Assembly: GCF_006874425.1 (NCBI RefSeq) | Contig: NZ_VIJZ01000005.1 | Location: 248,001-312,000, forward strand | Direction: 5' to 3' | Length of the DNA stretch: 64,000 nt | From: Paenibacillus ottowii | Lineage (GTDB): Bacteria; Bacillota; Bacilli; Paenibacillales; Paenibacillaceae | Program-made: the position numbers and the translations under genes | Shown here: positions 54,027-64,000 of the stretch, piece by piece | Numbering within the stretch: the stretch's first letter is position 1 | Layout: every line of letters starts with the position of its first letter | Notes under the pieces: model-generated | The model's input: the letters and a program-made list of their open reading frames with translations, nothing else | What the model was told of the DNA's origin: nothing | Databases searched by the model: none

Positions 54027-56276
54027 CTACACTGTAAATCTTGAAAGCTGTTCTTTCAAATTCACCGATACCCCTTCCAGCTTATCAGACAAGCCTACCA
54101 GCTGATTACCGATATTGGCCTGCTCAGTACTGAGAGAAGCGACTTCCTGCGAAGTAGCAGAAGATTGCTCAGCTACCGCGCTTACATTCGTCATGGCCTC
54201 GGACAAAGTAGTCTGCGATTCACTTAGATGATGAATGGAGGCGGTGACCGTGCCCAACCGAAGCGCGAATTCTCCCATTTGCTGCTGCACTGATTGGAAG
54301 ATGTCTGTCGTATCTTGTACGGCCCCCATCTGCTCCCGGAACAGTGGGTACACTTGAGATAACGCTTGCACCGTTTCATTCATCTCATTAACGATGTTAT
54401 TCGTAATACCGGTAGCCGTACGAATGGCTTGACGTGATTGTTCAGCCAACTGACGAACCTCATTGGCTACCACCATAAAACCACGCCCGGCTGTTCCCGC
54501 TCGTGCTGCTTCAATGGTCGCATTCAGTGATAGAATATTCGTTTGTTTAGCAATATCCTGTAATACGTCCAGCACCTTAAAGACATCGGAAGTTGTCTGC
54601 TTCAGTTCCTCTACTTTACCCACCAGAGCATGCGTAGTTTCTTCTGTAACCTTAGTCTTGCTTAATAGATTTTTCAGTTGAATTGTCCCTTTTTCACTGG
54701 ATTGTTCAACTTCTTGTGCAACCAGACTCATTTCATAATTGGAAGTCATCACCGTATCCATTTGCTGTGATATATTGCCAGTAAGCTCGCTGCCACGTTC
54801 CGCCTCTGTTGCCAAACTGGCGGCGCCATGAGCAATCTCTTCTGTTGCGGCAGCAATTTCTTTAGCTGAAAGGGCTGTCTTCTTCGAGGCATCACTCAGT
54901 TCCGTTGCTGTATTCAGTACCTCCTGTGCTGATGCATTTGTCTGTTCTACCAGCAGTGTAATTTGCTCCATCATCGTATCAAAACTTTCAGACAACTGTC
55001 CAATTTCATCCTGCGCCCTATACTTCGTTCGGATTTGCAAGTTGCCTTTAGCGCCTTCAATCATTAAATTCTTTAGGTGTGTCAGTGGGCGAGCCACAAG
55101 ACGTACCATCCACAGACCAATGAACAATGCAATCAGTGCCGCTACCGCAGCAAATATCCAGGTTGTGGTAAGAATCCCCCTCGCGTCTCTCACCAATTCA
55201 GATACAGGTACTACACCCACGAGAATCCACTTGGAAGTTCCCAATGTATTATGAACTGTAAGCACACTTTGCTTTTTTCCATCTGCTTCCTGCTCCATAA
55301 TTTGATTCCCTTCGACCCCTTCAAGCTTGGAAACGTAATCCAGCTTTGTCTTTCCTCCTGCCAAGCTCTCATTGTTAGAGCCTACAAACTCACCCTTGTC
55401 TGTCACAAGGCTAATCATACTACCTGAGCCCAAATTAACACCTTTCAACTCGTCCTCCACCGCACTGGCCTTTAAATCCATAACCAGAACATAAGTCCCT
55501 CCTAACCCGGACATGCTGTTCATGGAGCGTGCCAGACGAAAGGTCTTGCTGCCATTGTCATTCACTTGCGTAGGTAGCCAAACCATTCCCTTGTTTTTTA
55601 AAATATCCTTAAACCACTCTTCCTGCCGTACATCCTTCTGTGTTCCGGTACCCATTGCAGCTAAACTGGTTTCTTCCGGGTACAAGTACAATGAATCAAT
55701 CGCTTTATTTGTAAAAGCAATATTTGTTAATTTCTTGTTTACTTCGCCCATAGCAACAAAAGATGCAAAGGGATTTTTATCTTGCTTTACAGCCTTTTGC
55801 AATTGATCACTTAATTCAGTATCGAAAAATACCTGTGTCGATGTGTCTTGAAAGCGCTCTAAAATAATATCAAGCTTTTCCGAAGTTTGCTGAACGGTTT
55901 GCTGATACGCGGTAGCTGCATTTTGTTCAATCGTACTTTTAGCTTTGTAGTACGAAAGCATCCCCAGACTGACCACGAATAACATAATGGCTGCAAAAAA
56001 GATCAGAAACAACTTCATCCCAACCGAACGGATTGGATTATAGTTTTTGACCAAATGCATAAAATCCTTACTGTATCTTTCAGGCTTAAGTAAACGCTTT
56101 AAATTGTATGTGCATTTACGTAAGGCCTTAGCTAGCCAGGGAGTATCCTTCGAAGACATCACAACCGTCTCCTCCCCTTTATCCGTTGTTACTTTACTTC
56201 CTTTCAAGCCTTTCATCGGATCCGTTTTCTTAGATTGCCTGTTTGTTGTATTCCTCTCTTTTTTCCAAAAACCCAT
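54027..56276 (-). CDS. Methyl-accepting chemotaxis protein with dCache sensor and HAMP
   Basis: About 749 residues. A long basic cytoplasmic head (about 1-90) precedes the first helix (about 93-118). A double Cache extracytoplasmic domain follows (about 125-375), then the second helix, a HAMP domain (about 395-450, [14 protein letters not shown]) and the signalling domain with the hairpin tip [31 protein letters not shown]. The dCache domain suggests amino acids or other small solutes as ligands. I choose ATG 56276 because AGGTG lies 6 nt upstream; a GTG three codons earlier is less well placed. The roughly 90-residue head before the first helix is longer than usual. Confidence 0.92.
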   Translation of the reverse strand: MGFWKKERNTTNRQSKKTDPMKGLKGSKVTTDKGEETVVMSSKDTPWLAKALRKCTYNLKRLLKPERYSKDFMHLVKNYNPIRSVGMKLFLIFFAAIMLFVVSLGMLSYYKAKSTIEQNAATAYQQTVQQTSEKLDIILERFQDTSTQVFFDTELSDQLQKAVKQDKNPFASFVAMGEVNKKLTNIAFTNKAIDSLYLYPEETSLAAMGTGTQKDVRQEEWFKDILKNKGMVWLPTQVNDNGSKTFRLARSMNSMSGLGGTYVLVMDLKASAVEDELKGVNLGSGSMISLVTDKGEFVGSNNESLAGGKTKLDYVSKLEGVEGNQIMEQEADGKKQSVLTVHNTLGTSKWILVGVVPVSELVRDARGILTTTWIFAAVAALIALFIGLWMVRLVARPLTHLKNLMIEGAKGNLQIRTKYRAQDEIGQLSESFDTMMEQITLLVEQTNASAQEVLNTATELSDASKKTALSAKEIAAATEEIAHGAASLATEAERGSELTGNISQQMDTVMTSNYEMSLVAQEVEQSSEKGTIQLKNLLSKTKVTEETTHALVGKVEELKQTTSDVFKVLDVLQDIAKQTNILSLNATIEAARAGTAGRGFMVVANEVRQLAEQSRQAIRTATGITNNIVNEMNETVQALSQVYPLFREQMGAVQDTTDIFQSVQQQMGEFALRLGTVTASIHHLSESQTTLSEAMTNVSAVAEQSSATSQEVASLSTEQANIGNQLVGLSDKLEGVSVNLKEQLSRFTV

Positions 56277-56434
56277 TCCTCTCACCTACCACCATATAAT
56301 TAGTTTCCTATTCCACGTTATCCTTTATGTATCTATTATCTATATAGTCTCTATCGGAACTATTCGACAAGGAATGTAGCTTTCCTTTGAGTACCCACTA
56401 AATTTTGTGAAACTTTTTTCCTAGAAAACTATTC

Positions 56435-56470
56435 AAAAAAAAGCCTCTCCAACCGATAGGAGAGGCTTTT
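56435..56470 (-). terminator. Intrinsic terminator downstream of trhP2-like gene
   Basis: AAAAGCCTCTCC (56439-56450) and GGAGAGGCTTTT (56459-56470) form a 12-bp perfect stem. On the minus strand a run of eight T follows, 30 nt after the stop. Confidence 0.9.
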
Positions 56471-56500
56471 GAATCTTTTCACCTGTGACTTAAGGCTTAT

Positions 56501-57832
56501 TTACTTCTTTTTACGCATCATATCAAAATACGATACTGGCTGATCTACCTTCATTTTAATTCGTTGAAGCGGGTGACGTGCAGCATCTAATTCGTTGCCT
56601 TCCTCATCCCAGATCGTTCCGACCGTTTGTTTGAAAAACGTTCCGTTCGGACCAAAAAATTCAATCTCATGTCCTGGTTTAAAATGGTTGCGTTGTTGAA
56701 TCGTTGCGATCCCACTTGCGGCATCATAATCCATCACCAGTCCGGCAAAATCATAAGGGACTGCTTTTTCTTCCGGTTCATAAATATGATCCTCATGATC
56801 TGGGGTATCATAGAAAAATCCTGTATTCAACGGACGATTGGCAGCCTTGTTAATTTCTTCAATCCATTCTGGTTTGAGGACATAATTTTCCGGATCAGCC
56901 ATATAGGAATCAATTGCTTGACGGTAGACATTCACGACCGTAGCCACATAGTGGATGGACTTCATACGTCCCTCTACTTTAAAGCTGTCTACACCCACAT
57001 CAATCAGATCAGGGATATTCTCAATCATACACAGATCCTTAGACCCCATAGAAAAAGCATTATCACTCTCTTCAAACAATGGAAGCTGGTTAACGCCGAG
57101 CTGGAACTGTTTTAGTACATTGTTATCCTGTGCCTCTTCCTCAGATATCCAAACCTCACCTGGGCGGGCATCTTCAAACAAATCATATTTCCAACGGCAA
57201 GACTGACAACAACCACCACGATTAGAATCCCGGTCTGTAAAGTGATTGGACAACACGCAGCGACCGGAGAATGAAGAGCACATCGCACCATGGACAAAAG
57301 CTTCGATTTCGATATCCACATGCTTTTTAATTTCTTCGATTTCCTCCAAGCTGGTTTCACGTCCTAGTACCACACGCGGCAGTCCCTCGTCTTTCCAGAA
57401 CTTTACCGCTTGCCAATTCAGCGTGGACTGCTGTGTGCTCAAATGTACTTCCAACCCGGGAACTGCCCGCAATGCCACAGATACGATGGCCGGATCAGCA
57501 ACGATAACCGCATGAATTCCCACTTCGTACAGATTACGCAGGTATTCCTCGATTCCGGCAATATCTTCATTGTGAGCATAGATATTAGTCGCCACAAGCA
57601 CCTTCGCACCGTACTTGTTGGCGAATTCTACACCTTCACGCATTTCTTCAAAGCTGAAATTATCGGCGTTAGAACGCAGACCGTATTTTTGCCCACCAAT
57701 ATATACAGCATCCGCGCCATAGTGAACGGCAAACTTCAGCTTTTCTAGATTTCCGGCAGGAGCCAACAGCTCCGGCTTATCCAAACGATTTCGTTTACCT
57801 GTATATTTTCTCGTTTTGGTGATCGTTCCCAT
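56501..57832 (-). CDS. trhP2: U32 family tRNA uridine 34 hydroxylation protein, TrhP2/YrrO-like
   Basis: A 443-residue U32 peptidase-family protein. It opens with KPELLAPAGNLEKLKFAVHYGADAVYIGG and has the U32 signature EAFVHGAMCSSFSGRCVLSN with RGGCCQSCRWKYDL, whose cysteines are thought to bind an Fe-S cluster. A C-terminal beta domain follows (about 345-435). B. subtilis YrrN/YrrO (TrhP1/TrhP2) install 5-hydroxyuridine at the wobble base of tRNA, using prephenate; older annotations call it a collagenase-like peptidase. The gene is 32 bp downstream of the trhP1 homologue in the conserved alaS-mltG block. Confidence 0.92.
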   Translation of the reverse strand: MGTITKTRKYTGKRNRLDKPELLAPAGNLEKLKFAVHYGADAVYIGGQKYGLRSNADNFSFEEMREGVEFANKYGAKVLVATNIYAHNEDIAGIEEYLRNLYEVGIHAVIVADPAIVSVALRAVPGLEVHLSTQQSTLNWQAVKFWKDEGLPRVVLGRETSLEEIEEIKKHVDIEIEAFVHGAMCSSFSGRCVLSNHFTDRDSNRGGCCQSCRWKYDLFEDARPGEVWISEEEAQDNNVLKQFQLGVNQLPLFEESDNAFSMGSKDLCMIENIPDLIDVGVDSFKVEGRMKSIHYVATVVNVYRQAIDSYMADPENYVLKPEWIEEINKAANRPLNTGFFYDTPDHEDHIYEPEEKAVPYDFAGLVMDYDAASGIATIQQRNHFKPGHEIEFFGPNGTFFKQTVGTIWDEEGNELDAARHPLQRIKMKVDQPVSYFDMMRKKK

Positions 57833-57864
57833 GACGTTCCCCCCTCTGTAAAATATTTTTGTAA

Positions 57865-58794
57865 TTAATAAACCTGCTCTTTGTAGAAAAATCCGAAGGA
57901 AAGTTCCCGTTCAGGGTCTTGCAGACGGCGCACTTCATCCAGCCAGCTTTCATCATAAACATAAGCATCTGGGTCGGCTGTATAACTATCTATTGCTTTA
58001 CGATAAGCACGGACAACTGCCTCATTGTAAGCGGTAGGTTTCAACAAGCCCTCGATTTTAAAGCTATGCACGCCCGCCTCCATCAAAATATGCAGGTCCT
58101 CCATAATACAAAAATCATCCGAACTCATAATATGTGTACCGTTGATATCTTCATAAATCGGGAACTTCTCTTCCTGCCGCTCCGCTTCAATCAGAAACAA
58201 ACCACGTCCTCTGCCGAGATCACCTTCTACCGTGCGACCCTGGTGCAGCATATAGCTTTGAACAAGCTTACGCTTGGAGTGATAAATATTAGTCATTCCA
58301 TGTACCTGAACCTGTGCTTCTATATTCAACTTTGGAATCATTTCCGTAATTTCATCCATACTGAGCTCACGGGCCAAGATGACACGTGATGCCCCTTTTT
58401 CGCCCCAATAGTTGGCGGTTGCGAAGTTGGTTGAAATCATCTCTCCGTTCCAGAAAAGTTTCAGATGAGGAGCATGTTCCTTCACCGCCATGAGCACTGC
58501 TGGATCGTTAAACTCAATGGCGTCTATGCCGCATTCAGCTATGGTCTGCACATACTTCGGAAGAAGTGGCAACAGCTCGTTCGTCATCAAATTCGTCATA
58601 GATACATATACCTGTGCAGCATGCTTCCGTGCTTCTTCCACAACCTCACGGATTTGGTCCGGTGTAAAATTTCCTGGCAACCGCATTCCAAAGCGGTCAT
58701 CTCCAATCAGCAATGCATTAGCTCCAGCCTCCAGCATATGGCGGGCATCCTCCGGAGAGCTGGCAGTTGCCAGCAGTTCGGGTTTGTAAGCCAT
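57865..58794 (-). CDS. trhP1: U32 family tRNA hydroxylation partner, TrhP1/YrrN-like
   Basis: A 309-residue U32-family protein with the N-terminal barrel (YKPELLATASSPEDARHMLEAGANALLIG) but without the cysteine-rich signature; the equivalent region reads VQVHGMTNIYHSKRKLVQSY. It is the shorter partner of TrhP2 in tRNA 5-hydroxyuridine formation in B. subtilis. It lacks the Fe-S-type cysteines and the C-terminal domain, so it may act as a partner subunit. An AGGAGGTGA-type ribosome site lies just upstream of the ATG. It lies 35 bp downstream of mltG. Confidence 0.9.
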   Translation of the reverse strand: MAYKPELLATASSPEDARHMLEAGANALLIGDDRFGMRLPGNFTPDQIREVVEEARKHAAQVYVSMTNLMTNELLPLLPKYVQTIAECGIDAIEFNDPAVLMAVKEHAPHLKLFWNGEMISTNFATANYWGEKGASRVILARELSMDEITEMIPKLNIEAQVQVHGMTNIYHSKRKLVQSYMLHQGRTVEGDLGRGRGLFLIEAERQEEKFPIYEDINGTHIMSSDDFCIMEDLHILMEAGVHSFKIEGLLKPTAYNEAVVRAYRKAIDSYTADPDAYVYDESWLDEVRRLQDPERELSFGFFYKEQVY

Positions 58795-58829
58795 AGGCTC
58801 ACCTCCTAATTTGTCTTACGGTTACTTAC

Positions 58830-59858
58830 CTAAATGTTATGCAAATGTTCTTTATACGTTTTGGCAAACAAATGTTTATGTGTTCCATCTTTTTTAGTCA
58901 CATAAAATAAATAATCTGTAGCTTTCGGCTCTAGAGCTGCCACTACTGATTTCAGACTGGGACTTGCAATCGGTCCTGGTGGAAGTCCCTCATGCATATA
59001 CGTATTATACGGACTTTCTACAGCCAAATCCTTGTAATACAGTCGTTCCTTTTGCTTGTCCAGCATATATTGAACTGTAGCATCAATTTCCAGCTTTTTA
59101 TCCTGTTGTAGACGGTTATAAATAACTCCAGCTACGATAGGCCGCTCATCATCTACAACCACCTCGCGCTCTACCAGAGAAGCAACCGTCAGCAACTGAT
59201 GCAGTGTTTCACCTCGTTGCTGCAGGTGAGCATCCAAGTCAGAAATAGTATTCAGGCGTTTTTGCGTCTGCTCTAGCATCGTCTGAATAATATCCTTGGT
59301 CGTGCTTCCTTTTTTCAGTTCATAGGTTTCTGGGAAAAGATAGCCTTCCAGCGCATAGCGAAGCCCCGCCTGCTTGGGTATGTCCCGCACTAGCGCGACG
59401 TCAAAAGCGGACGGATCGTTGGCTAGCTGCAAAAATTGCTGCCGGTCTGCCAGTCCTTCCTTTTGCAGCTTATCAGCCATCTGTCTAATCGTAAAACCCT
59501 CCGGAATTGTAAAACGAATCATTTCCTCTTTGACTACGTCCCCGGCCGATAGCTTGGCAATCAGCTGATCAAAGGTTACGCCAGGCTTCGCCTCATATTT
59601 TCCAGCCTGAAATGCATTGCCTTGCTGTTTGAATTTTACATAAGCCTTAAACACAAGCGCGTTACGTATAAGTCCTTTTTGCTCCAGCGTATCTGCAATA
59701 GCCGATGTTCCCGTACCCCTTACCACCGTAAAAGCAACGGGTTGTGTTTTCGGCTGAACAGGCTGCATGGCATTCCATATATAGAGGGTTGCACCTCCTG
59801 CTATACAAACAAGCAGTAGAAGCAACGTAAGCATCCTTGTCCTTCGCTTCACATCCAC
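58830..59858 (-). CDS. mltG: Endolytic murein transglycosylase MltG (YceG-like)
   Basis: A 342-residue membrane-anchored lytic transglycosylase. One N-terminal helix (about 8-28) is followed by a LysM-like subdomain (about 38-120) and the catalytic YceG domain with the glutamate in VASLVEREVVVDDERPIVAGVIYNRL-type sequence, then EIDATVQYML and YNTYMHEGLPPGPIASP. It cuts nascent glycan strands and helps set glycan length in elongation and division. It starts 19 nt after the terminator that ends the DUF1292 gene, so it may have its own promoter or depend on read-through. Confidence 0.95.
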   Translation of the reverse strand: MDVKRRTRMLTLLLLLVCIAGGATLYIWNAMQPVQPKTQPVAFTVVRGTGTSAIADTLEQKGLIRNALVFKAYVKFKQQGNAFQAGKYEAKPGVTFDQLIAKLSAGDVVKEEMIRFTIPEGFTIRQMADKLQKEGLADRQQFLQLANDPSAFDVALVRDIPKQAGLRYALEGYLFPETYELKKGSTTKDIIQTMLEQTQKRLNTISDLDAHLQQRGETLHQLLTVASLVEREVVVDDERPIVAGVIYNRLQQDKKLEIDATVQYMLDKQKERLYYKDLAVESPYNTYMHEGLPPGPIASPSLKSVVAALEPKATDYLFYVTKKDGTHKHLFAKTYKEHLHNI

Positions 59859-59877
59859 CCAACTCCTTCACAGCCAA

Positions 59878-59903
59878 AAAGGGCGGACTGGTCTCCGCCC
59901 TTT
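59878..59903 (-). terminator. Intrinsic terminator between DUF1292 gene and mltG
   Basis: AAAGGGCGGA and TCCGCCCTTT form a 10-bp perfect stem with a 6-nt loop. On the minus strand it is followed by TTTTTGG. It separates the alaS-DUF1292 genes from mltG. Confidence 0.82.
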
Positions 59904-59930
59904 CAGGTTTGATCTCCTCGTTATCCAGAC

Positions 59931-60236
59931 TTACAGCTCTTCCGGCAACGTACATTCGTCGTACAGCTCGGAAATATCTTCCCATTCATCGTCATCTTCA
60001 ATGGTGGTGATGGAGATTTCGCCGTCTGTGGATGAGCTTACATGATATAATTCATGTTCGCCAGCAGCAGCACCAGGTCTACGCAAAACGGCGTACCGTT
60101 GCTCGCCTACCTTGAACTCTGCTTCCAACTCCATGCGTATCGCATGCCCCTGTTCATCCTGCAACTCTACATCGCCGTCAAACGCTTCCTTCAAATCAGA
60201 GGTCCAACTCAGGTCTTCACGTGAATAACTCGTCAT
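59931..60236 (-). CDS. DUF1292 domain protein, second copy
   Basis: A 101-residue acidic protein of the DUF1292 (YrzB-like) family: FKVGEQRYAVLRRPG and ISITTIEDDDEWEDISELYDE match the family's beta strands and acidic end. Function is unknown. The start overlaps the first DUF1292 gene by 4 nt. The two proteins share the family fold but differ in detail, which suggests an old tandem duplication. Confidence 0.85.
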   Translation of the reverse strand: MTSYSREDLSWTSDLKEAFDGDVELQDEQGHAIRMELEAEFKVGEQRYAVLRRPGAAAGEHELYHVSSSTDGEISITTIEDDDEWEDISELYDECTLPEEL

Positions 60237-60535
60237 TTCCCGTCTTCCTCTTCTTCTTCCTCTACAAATGTATTAAAGGTCTCTTCGACGATTTCCCATT
60301 CGGCATCGTCTTGGATCACAAACAATTTAATATCATCGCCTTCTTCTTCGTAGCGGAAGGCGTACACATCGGACTCATCAGCTTCAGGGTCCACTGGCGC
60401 AACCATCATGTACTTTGCTTCGGAACCATCTACCTCAAACTTCATAATGACCTCGAACTCTTCCTCGTTGCCCTCGTCATCGGCAATATAAATAATTTCC
60501 GGCTCTTCTTCCATACCCACTTGATTTTCAGCCAT
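60233..60535 (-). CDS. DUF1292 domain protein, YrzB-like
   Basis: A 100-residue, very acidic protein. DEEGNEEEFEVIMKFE-like and SDVYAFRYEEEGDDIKLFVIQDDAEWEIVEETFNTF are the family's hallmarks; the tail is a run of Glu. It is a conserved Firmicute gene of unknown role between ruvX and mltG. It lies 13 bp after ruvX and overlaps the next DUF1292 gene. Confidence 0.9.
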   Translation of the reverse strand: MAENQVGMEEEPEIIYIADDEGNEEEFEVIMKFEVDGSEAKYMMVAPVDPEADESDVYAFRYEEEGDDIKLFVIQDDAEWEIVEETFNTFVEEEEEEDGK

Positions 60536-60548
60536 TACGAAATCCCCC

Positions 60549-60965
60549 TCACCTTGTACTGTGTGCGTCCAAATAATTTTGCAAGATCAGGCTTGCGGCC
60601 AGCTTATCTACCACCTGCTTGCGTTTTTTGCGGCTGACGTCGGCCTCCAGAAGCGCACGCTCTGCCGAACGCGTCGTCAGCCGTTCATCCCAAAGGTGAA
60701 CGGGTAAACCCAGTAACTCCTTGAGCCGGTTCGCAAACTCAATGCAAATCTCACCGCGTGGACCCACGGTTCCGTTCATATTTTTCGGCAAGCCTACAAC
60801 TACCTCGCCAATTTCATGTTCACGAACCAAATTTGCAATTTTACCGAACTCGCTGTCGTCACCACGTCGTTCTATGACTTCCAATCCTTGGGCGGTCCAG
60901 CCGAAGGCATCACTTACGGCGATCCCAATTCGGCGATCCCCGTAATCCAATCCCATTACTTTCAT
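60549..60965 (-). CDS. ruvX: RuvX/YqgF family Holliday junction resolvase-like nuclease
   Basis: A 138-residue RNase H-fold protein. The catalytic Asp lies in MGLDYGDRRIGIAVSD, the glutamate in VVVGLPKNMNG-adjacent segments and LWDERLTTRSAE carries the later acidic residues. YqgF processes the 5' end of pre-16S rRNA in bacteria; a recombination role has also been proposed. It sits in the conserved alaS-ireB-ruvX run, 9 bp after ireB. Confidence 0.95.
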   Translation of the reverse strand: MKVMGLDYGDRRIGIAVSDAFGWTAQGLEVIERRGDDSEFGKIANLVREHEIGEVVVGLPKNMNGTVGPRGEICIEFANRLKELLGLPVHLWDERLTTRSAERALLEADVSRKKRKQVVDKLAASLILQNYLDAHSTR

Positions 60966-60974
60966 GCCTGTCTC

Positions 60975-61235
60975 CTAACGGTGCTTAGCGAGATAGAAAC
61001 GAACCAGTTCTTCAATCAATTCATCGCGTTCTTTTTTACGCACCAGGCTTCTGGCATTATTATGCCTTGGCACATAAGCCGGATCACCGGATAGCAAATA
61101 CCCGACGATTTGATTGATCGGATTGTATTCTTTTTCTACCAGCGCATCATATACGGTCAACAAAATCTCCTGAGCAGAAGCTTCCTTCTCATCCGCCTTG
61201 ACATTAAATTTGACCGTTTTGTCCATGGAATCCAT
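60975..61235 (-). CDS. ireB: IreB family regulatory phosphoprotein (DUF965/YrzL)
   Basis: An 86-residue small protein with [32 protein letters not shown] N-terminus, [18 protein letters not shown] and the basic [26 protein letters not shown] end. In Enterococcus, IreB is phosphorylated by the PASTA kinase IreK and restrains cephalosporin resistance. I choose ATG 61235 because GAGGTG lies 6 nt upstream; a longer frame to 61262 has no ribosome site and is not in the family. It follows alaS by about 135 bp. Confidence 0.92.
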   Translation of the reverse strand: MDSMDKTVKFNVKADEKEASAQEILLTVYDALVEKEYNPINQIVGYLLSGDPAYVPRHNNARSLVRKKERDELIEELVRFYLAKHR

Positions 61236-61371
61236 TGTTGACACCTCGCTTTTACAAAACATGTGTACATGTTTATGCCAGCTTATTCTTTTATATCATA
61301 CCATAAGCAAAGCCCTTCAAGTAAATGTCTAAGTCCGTTTTTTTCCAAAAACCCGCAAAATTTATCGAACT

Positions 61372-64000
61372 TTATCCTTGTGAGGCCGCTGACACTAGTT
61401 CATGTGCACGTTGAAGTGCTTGATCCAGCTTGCTTGCATCCTTGCCTCCGGCTTGCGCCATGTCAGGCCGTCCGCCGCCACCGCCGCCACATACAGCCGC
61501 AATTTCTTTTACGAGTTTGCCTGCATGAAGCCCTGCCTTGGTAAGCTCAGCCGGGACAGCAACGACAAAATTAACTTTGTCGTCCATTGCAGCGCCTAAC
61601 ACCAGCACAGCTGTAGGAAGCTTACTCTTCAGCTCATCAGCAATAGCACGTAGCGCATCCATGCTCGAAGCCTGCACGCGTGCAGCCAACAACTGTACTC
61701 CACCAGCCTGCACAACCTGATCGGTCAGCTGACCTGCCTCAATAGCACTCAGCTTGCTTTGCAGTGATTCATTTTCACGACTGAGGTCTTTAATTTGTTG
61801 CTGCAAAGATTCGATGCGTTTTGGCACCTCGGACAGCTTGGATTTAACAAGCCCAGCCGACACTTTCAACAGCTCCAATTGACCTTCCATATACTCAAAT
61901 CCAAAACGACCAGTCACTGCTTCAATACGACGCACACCTGATCCGATGCCGCTCTCGCTGACAAGCTTGAACAAGCCAATTTGCGAAGTATTGCTGACAT
62001 GGCATCCTCCGCACAGTTCGATGCTGTAATCGCCAACTTTAACGACCCGTACGATATCACCATATTTTTCACCAAACAGCGCCATCGCTCCAAGAGCTTT
62101 GGCTTCATCAATTGGCTTCAGTTCAATCGTCACATCCAGCTGGTTCCAGATGGCACGGTTAACCCGCAGTTCAATATCCGTCAGCTCTTCTGGAGTAATG
62201 CTTCCAAAATGAGAGAAGTCAAAACGCAGACGCCCAGGTTCTACCAAGGAACCCGCCTGATTGACATGGTCACCCAGCACTTCTTTAAGCGCTTTGTGAA
62301 GCAGATGCGTAGCCGTATGGTTTTTCTCAATTTCTCCACGTGAAGCCTGATCCACTTCAGCTTTTACCGTATCACCTACATTCAGCTCACCGGCTTCTAC
62401 GACAACCTGATGCACATGCTGACCTTGCGGCGCCTTGAACAATCCTTCAACCTTCGCGGTTACCGTTCCGCCACGCAGTAAGCCATGGTCACTCACTTGC
62501 CCGCCGCTTTCAGCATAGAAAGGAGTCACATCCAGCACAACCTGACAGGACTTTCCTTCACTAACACTGTTCACCAGCATATCATCATATACAATCGCCA
62601 CAATTTTTGACTCAGTTACGAGGTCATTATATCCAACAAAATCACTTTTAACCGCTAGATCCGCCAAAGCTCCGCCCTGAATCTTCATGCTGGCATTGTC
62701 TTGGTGAGCATCACGCGCACGTTGACGCTGTTCCTGCATCGCTTCATCAAAGCCTTCACGATCTACTTTCAAGCCCTGCTCGTCCGCATAATCCTCTGTG
62801 AGGTCAAATGGGAACCCATACGTATCATACAGTTTGAAAGCATCGGCTCCGCTAATGACATTGCGGCCTTCGGCCTTTGCCTGAGCACTGATATCGGCCA
62901 AAATAGCTAATCCGTCTGTCAGTGTTTCATGGAAACGCTCTTCTTCTGTTTTAATCACTTTGATGATGAAATCACGCTTGTCCACGACCTCAGGGTAGTA
63001 TACGCCCATGATATCCCCCACGGTTTCCACCAGTTCAAACATAAATGGACGGTTCATGCCCAACATTTTTCCATAACGAACAGCCCGGCGCAGCAAACGG
63101 CGAATGACGTAACCCCGTCCTTCATTGGAAGGAAGAACACCGTCACCAATCGCAAAAGTAACGGTACGAACATGATCGGCAATGACCTTGAGAGCCACAT
63201 CACTGTCTACATTGTCGTTATATTTAACGCCTGCCATCGCAGCCGTTTTCTGGATTAGTGGCTGGAAAATATCCGTATCAAAGTTGGAATCGACATTTTG
63301 CAAAATGGATGCAAACCGTTCCAAACCAGCCCCTGTATCTATATTTTTATTGGGAAGCGGCGTGTAGCTGCCATCTTTGTTATGGTTGAATTGTGAGAAT
63401 ACGAGGTTCCACACTTCCAGATAACGTTCATTTTCTCCCCCTGGATACATTTCAGGGTCTGTCATGTCGCTGCCATAGGCTTCGCCACGATCATAAAAGA
63501 TTTCCGTACAAGGTCCGCAAGGGCCTTCACCGATATCCCAGAAGTTGTCCTCCAGCTTGACGATACGTTCAGCCGGAAGTCCAACTTTTTCGTTCCACAG
63601 CTTGTACGCTTCTTCATCCTCAGGGTATACCGTTACAGCCAGACGTTCCGGATCAAAGCCGATCCATTTCGGGTCTGTCAGAAACTCCCATGCCCATGTG
63701 ATGACTTCTTCCTTAAAATAGTCGCCAATGGAAAAGTTACCGAGCATTTCGAAAAACGTATGGTGACGGCGCGTTTTACCAACATTTTCGATGTCGTTCG
63801 TCCGAATACATTTTTGCGAATTGGCGATACGTGGATTTTCTGGTTTTACACGTCCATCAAAATAAGGCTTAAGCGGCGCCATACCCGCATTAATCCACAG
63901 CAGGGAAGGATCTTTATGTGGAACAAGCGGTGCGCTTGGTTCAATCACATGCCCTTTGCTTTCAAAAAACTCCAGCCATTTGGAGCGGATTTCACTAGCT
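61372..64000 (-). CDS. alaS: Alanine--tRNA ligase, start outside window
   Basis: About 876 residues are visible. The frame stays open to the last base, reading [16 protein letters not shown] just before the first possible internal start, so only a few N-terminal residues are missing. Class II motifs lie in [23 protein letters not shown] and the [21 protein letters not shown] region. The editing domain has [12 protein letters not shown] and the zinc motif [10 protein letters not shown]. The C-Ala domain ends in [15 protein letters not shown]. It charges tRNA-Ala and clears Ser and Gly mischarging. A T-box leader, if present, would lie outside the window. Confidence 0.97.
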   Translation of the reverse strand, partial: ASEIRSKWLEFFESKGHVIEPSAPLVPHKDPSLLWINAGMAPLKPYFDGRVKPENPRIANSQKCIRTNDIENVGKTRRHHTFFEMLGNFSIGDYFKEEVITWAWEFLTDPKWIGFDPERLAVTVYPEDEEAYKLWNEKVGLPAERIVKLEDNFWDIGEGPCGPCTEIFYDRGEAYGSDMTDPEMYPGGENERYLEVWNLVFSQFNHNKDGSYTPLPNKNIDTGAGLERFASILQNVDSNFDTDIFQPLIQKTAAMAGVKYNDNVDSDVALKVIADHVRTVTFAIGDGVLPSNEGRGYVIRRLLRRAVRYGKMLGMNRPFMFELVETVGDIMGVYYPEVVDKRDFIIKVIKTEEERFHETLTDGLAILADISAQAKAEGRNVISGADAFKLYDTYGFPFDLTEDYADEQGLKVDREGFDEAMQEQRQRARDAHQDNASMKIQGGALADLAVKSDFVGYNDLVTESKIVAIVYDDMLVNSVSEGKSCQVVLDVTPFYAESGGQVSDHGLLRGGTVTAKVEGLFKAPQGQHVHQVVVEAGELNVGDTVKAEVDQASRGEIEKNHTATHLLHKALKEVLGDHVNQAGSLVEPGRLRFDFSHFGSITPEELTDIELRVNRAIWNQLDVTIELKPIDEAKALGAMALFGEKYGDIVRVVKVGDYSIELCGGCHVSNTSQIGLFKLVSESGIGSGVRRIEAVTGRFGFEYMEGQLELLKVSAGLVKSKLSEVPKRIESLQQQIKDLSRENESLQSKLSAIEAGQLTDQVVQAGGVQLLAARVQASSMDALRAIADELKSKLPTAVLVLGAAMDDKVNFVVAVPAELTKAGLHAGKLVKEIAAVCGGGGGGRPDMAQAGGKDASKLDQALQRAHELVSAASQG

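Noticed and set aside
59662..59985. A 107-codon minus-strand frame across the mltG start
   Set aside because: It spans the DUF1292 terminator and the mltG start in another frame and matches no family.

Overview
The window is a 64 kb chromosomal segment of a low-to-mid GC Firmicute, most probably a Paenibacillus of the polymyxa group. The grounds are the gene content (split gcvPA/gcvPB, GlcT-controlled ptsG-ptsH-ptsI, a four-gene mtl operon, paired U32-family tRNA hydroxylation genes), strong AGGAGG-type ribosome binding sites and Firmicute-style intrinsic terminators. Most genes read on the minus strand. I see no rRNA, tRNA, insertion sequence, phage or CRISPR array. This is ordinary core and metabolic chromosome with some unusual regulatory and decayed loci.

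Layout. 1-2.8 kb: end of a membrane VWA protein facing a Ser/Thr kinase. 2.9-6.8 kb: an OFA-family MFS transporter and a LytS/LytTR two-component pair that closely resemble YhjX and YpdA/YpdB, with a 21-bp-phased direct repeat in front of the transporter. 6.8-13 kb: an S66 carboxypeptidase, a chemoreceptor, ribosomal protein L25/Ctc and a type I pullulanase with a C-terminal PUD module. 13.2-16.7 kb: a CydDC-like ABC pair in which the CydD-like half is fused to DUF454 and broken by an internal deletion; its promoter is covered by a consensus Fur box. 16.8-22.1 kb: mtlA-mtlR-mtlF-mtlD. 22.4-27.7 kb: gcvH, divergent from a tandem glycine riboswitch and gcvT-gcvPA-gcvPB. 27.7-33 kb: ptsI, ptsH, ptsG with a RAT/terminator leader, and glcT. 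33-36.7 kb: flotillin with its NfeD partner, and an iron-type alcohol dehydrogenase. 36.8-41.8 kb: galK-galE-galT, divergent from an AraC-family regulator. 41.8-45.3 kb: alpha/beta hydrolase, HAD phosphatase, sirtuin and aldo/keto reductase. 45.6-54 kb: acyltransferase, KGG-repeat protein, ilvD, polysaccharide deacetylase, AI-2E family exporter and a class B PBP. 54-64 kb: a second chemoreceptor, then the conserved Firmicute block alaS-ireB-ruvX-DUF1292-DUF1292-mltG-trhP1-trhP2.

Together these genes cover sugar uptake and use (glucose and mannitol PTS, Leloir galactose pathway, alpha-glucan debranching), a probable pyruvate-responsive transport circuit, glycine breakdown, envelope maintenance and translation. 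The most notable items are the YpdAB/YhjX-like circuit with its operator, the glycine riboswitch whose first aptamer carries roughly 100 nt of extra structured RNA, and the iron-regulated DUF454-ABC exporter whose CydD-like subunit has lost most of its ATPase core.
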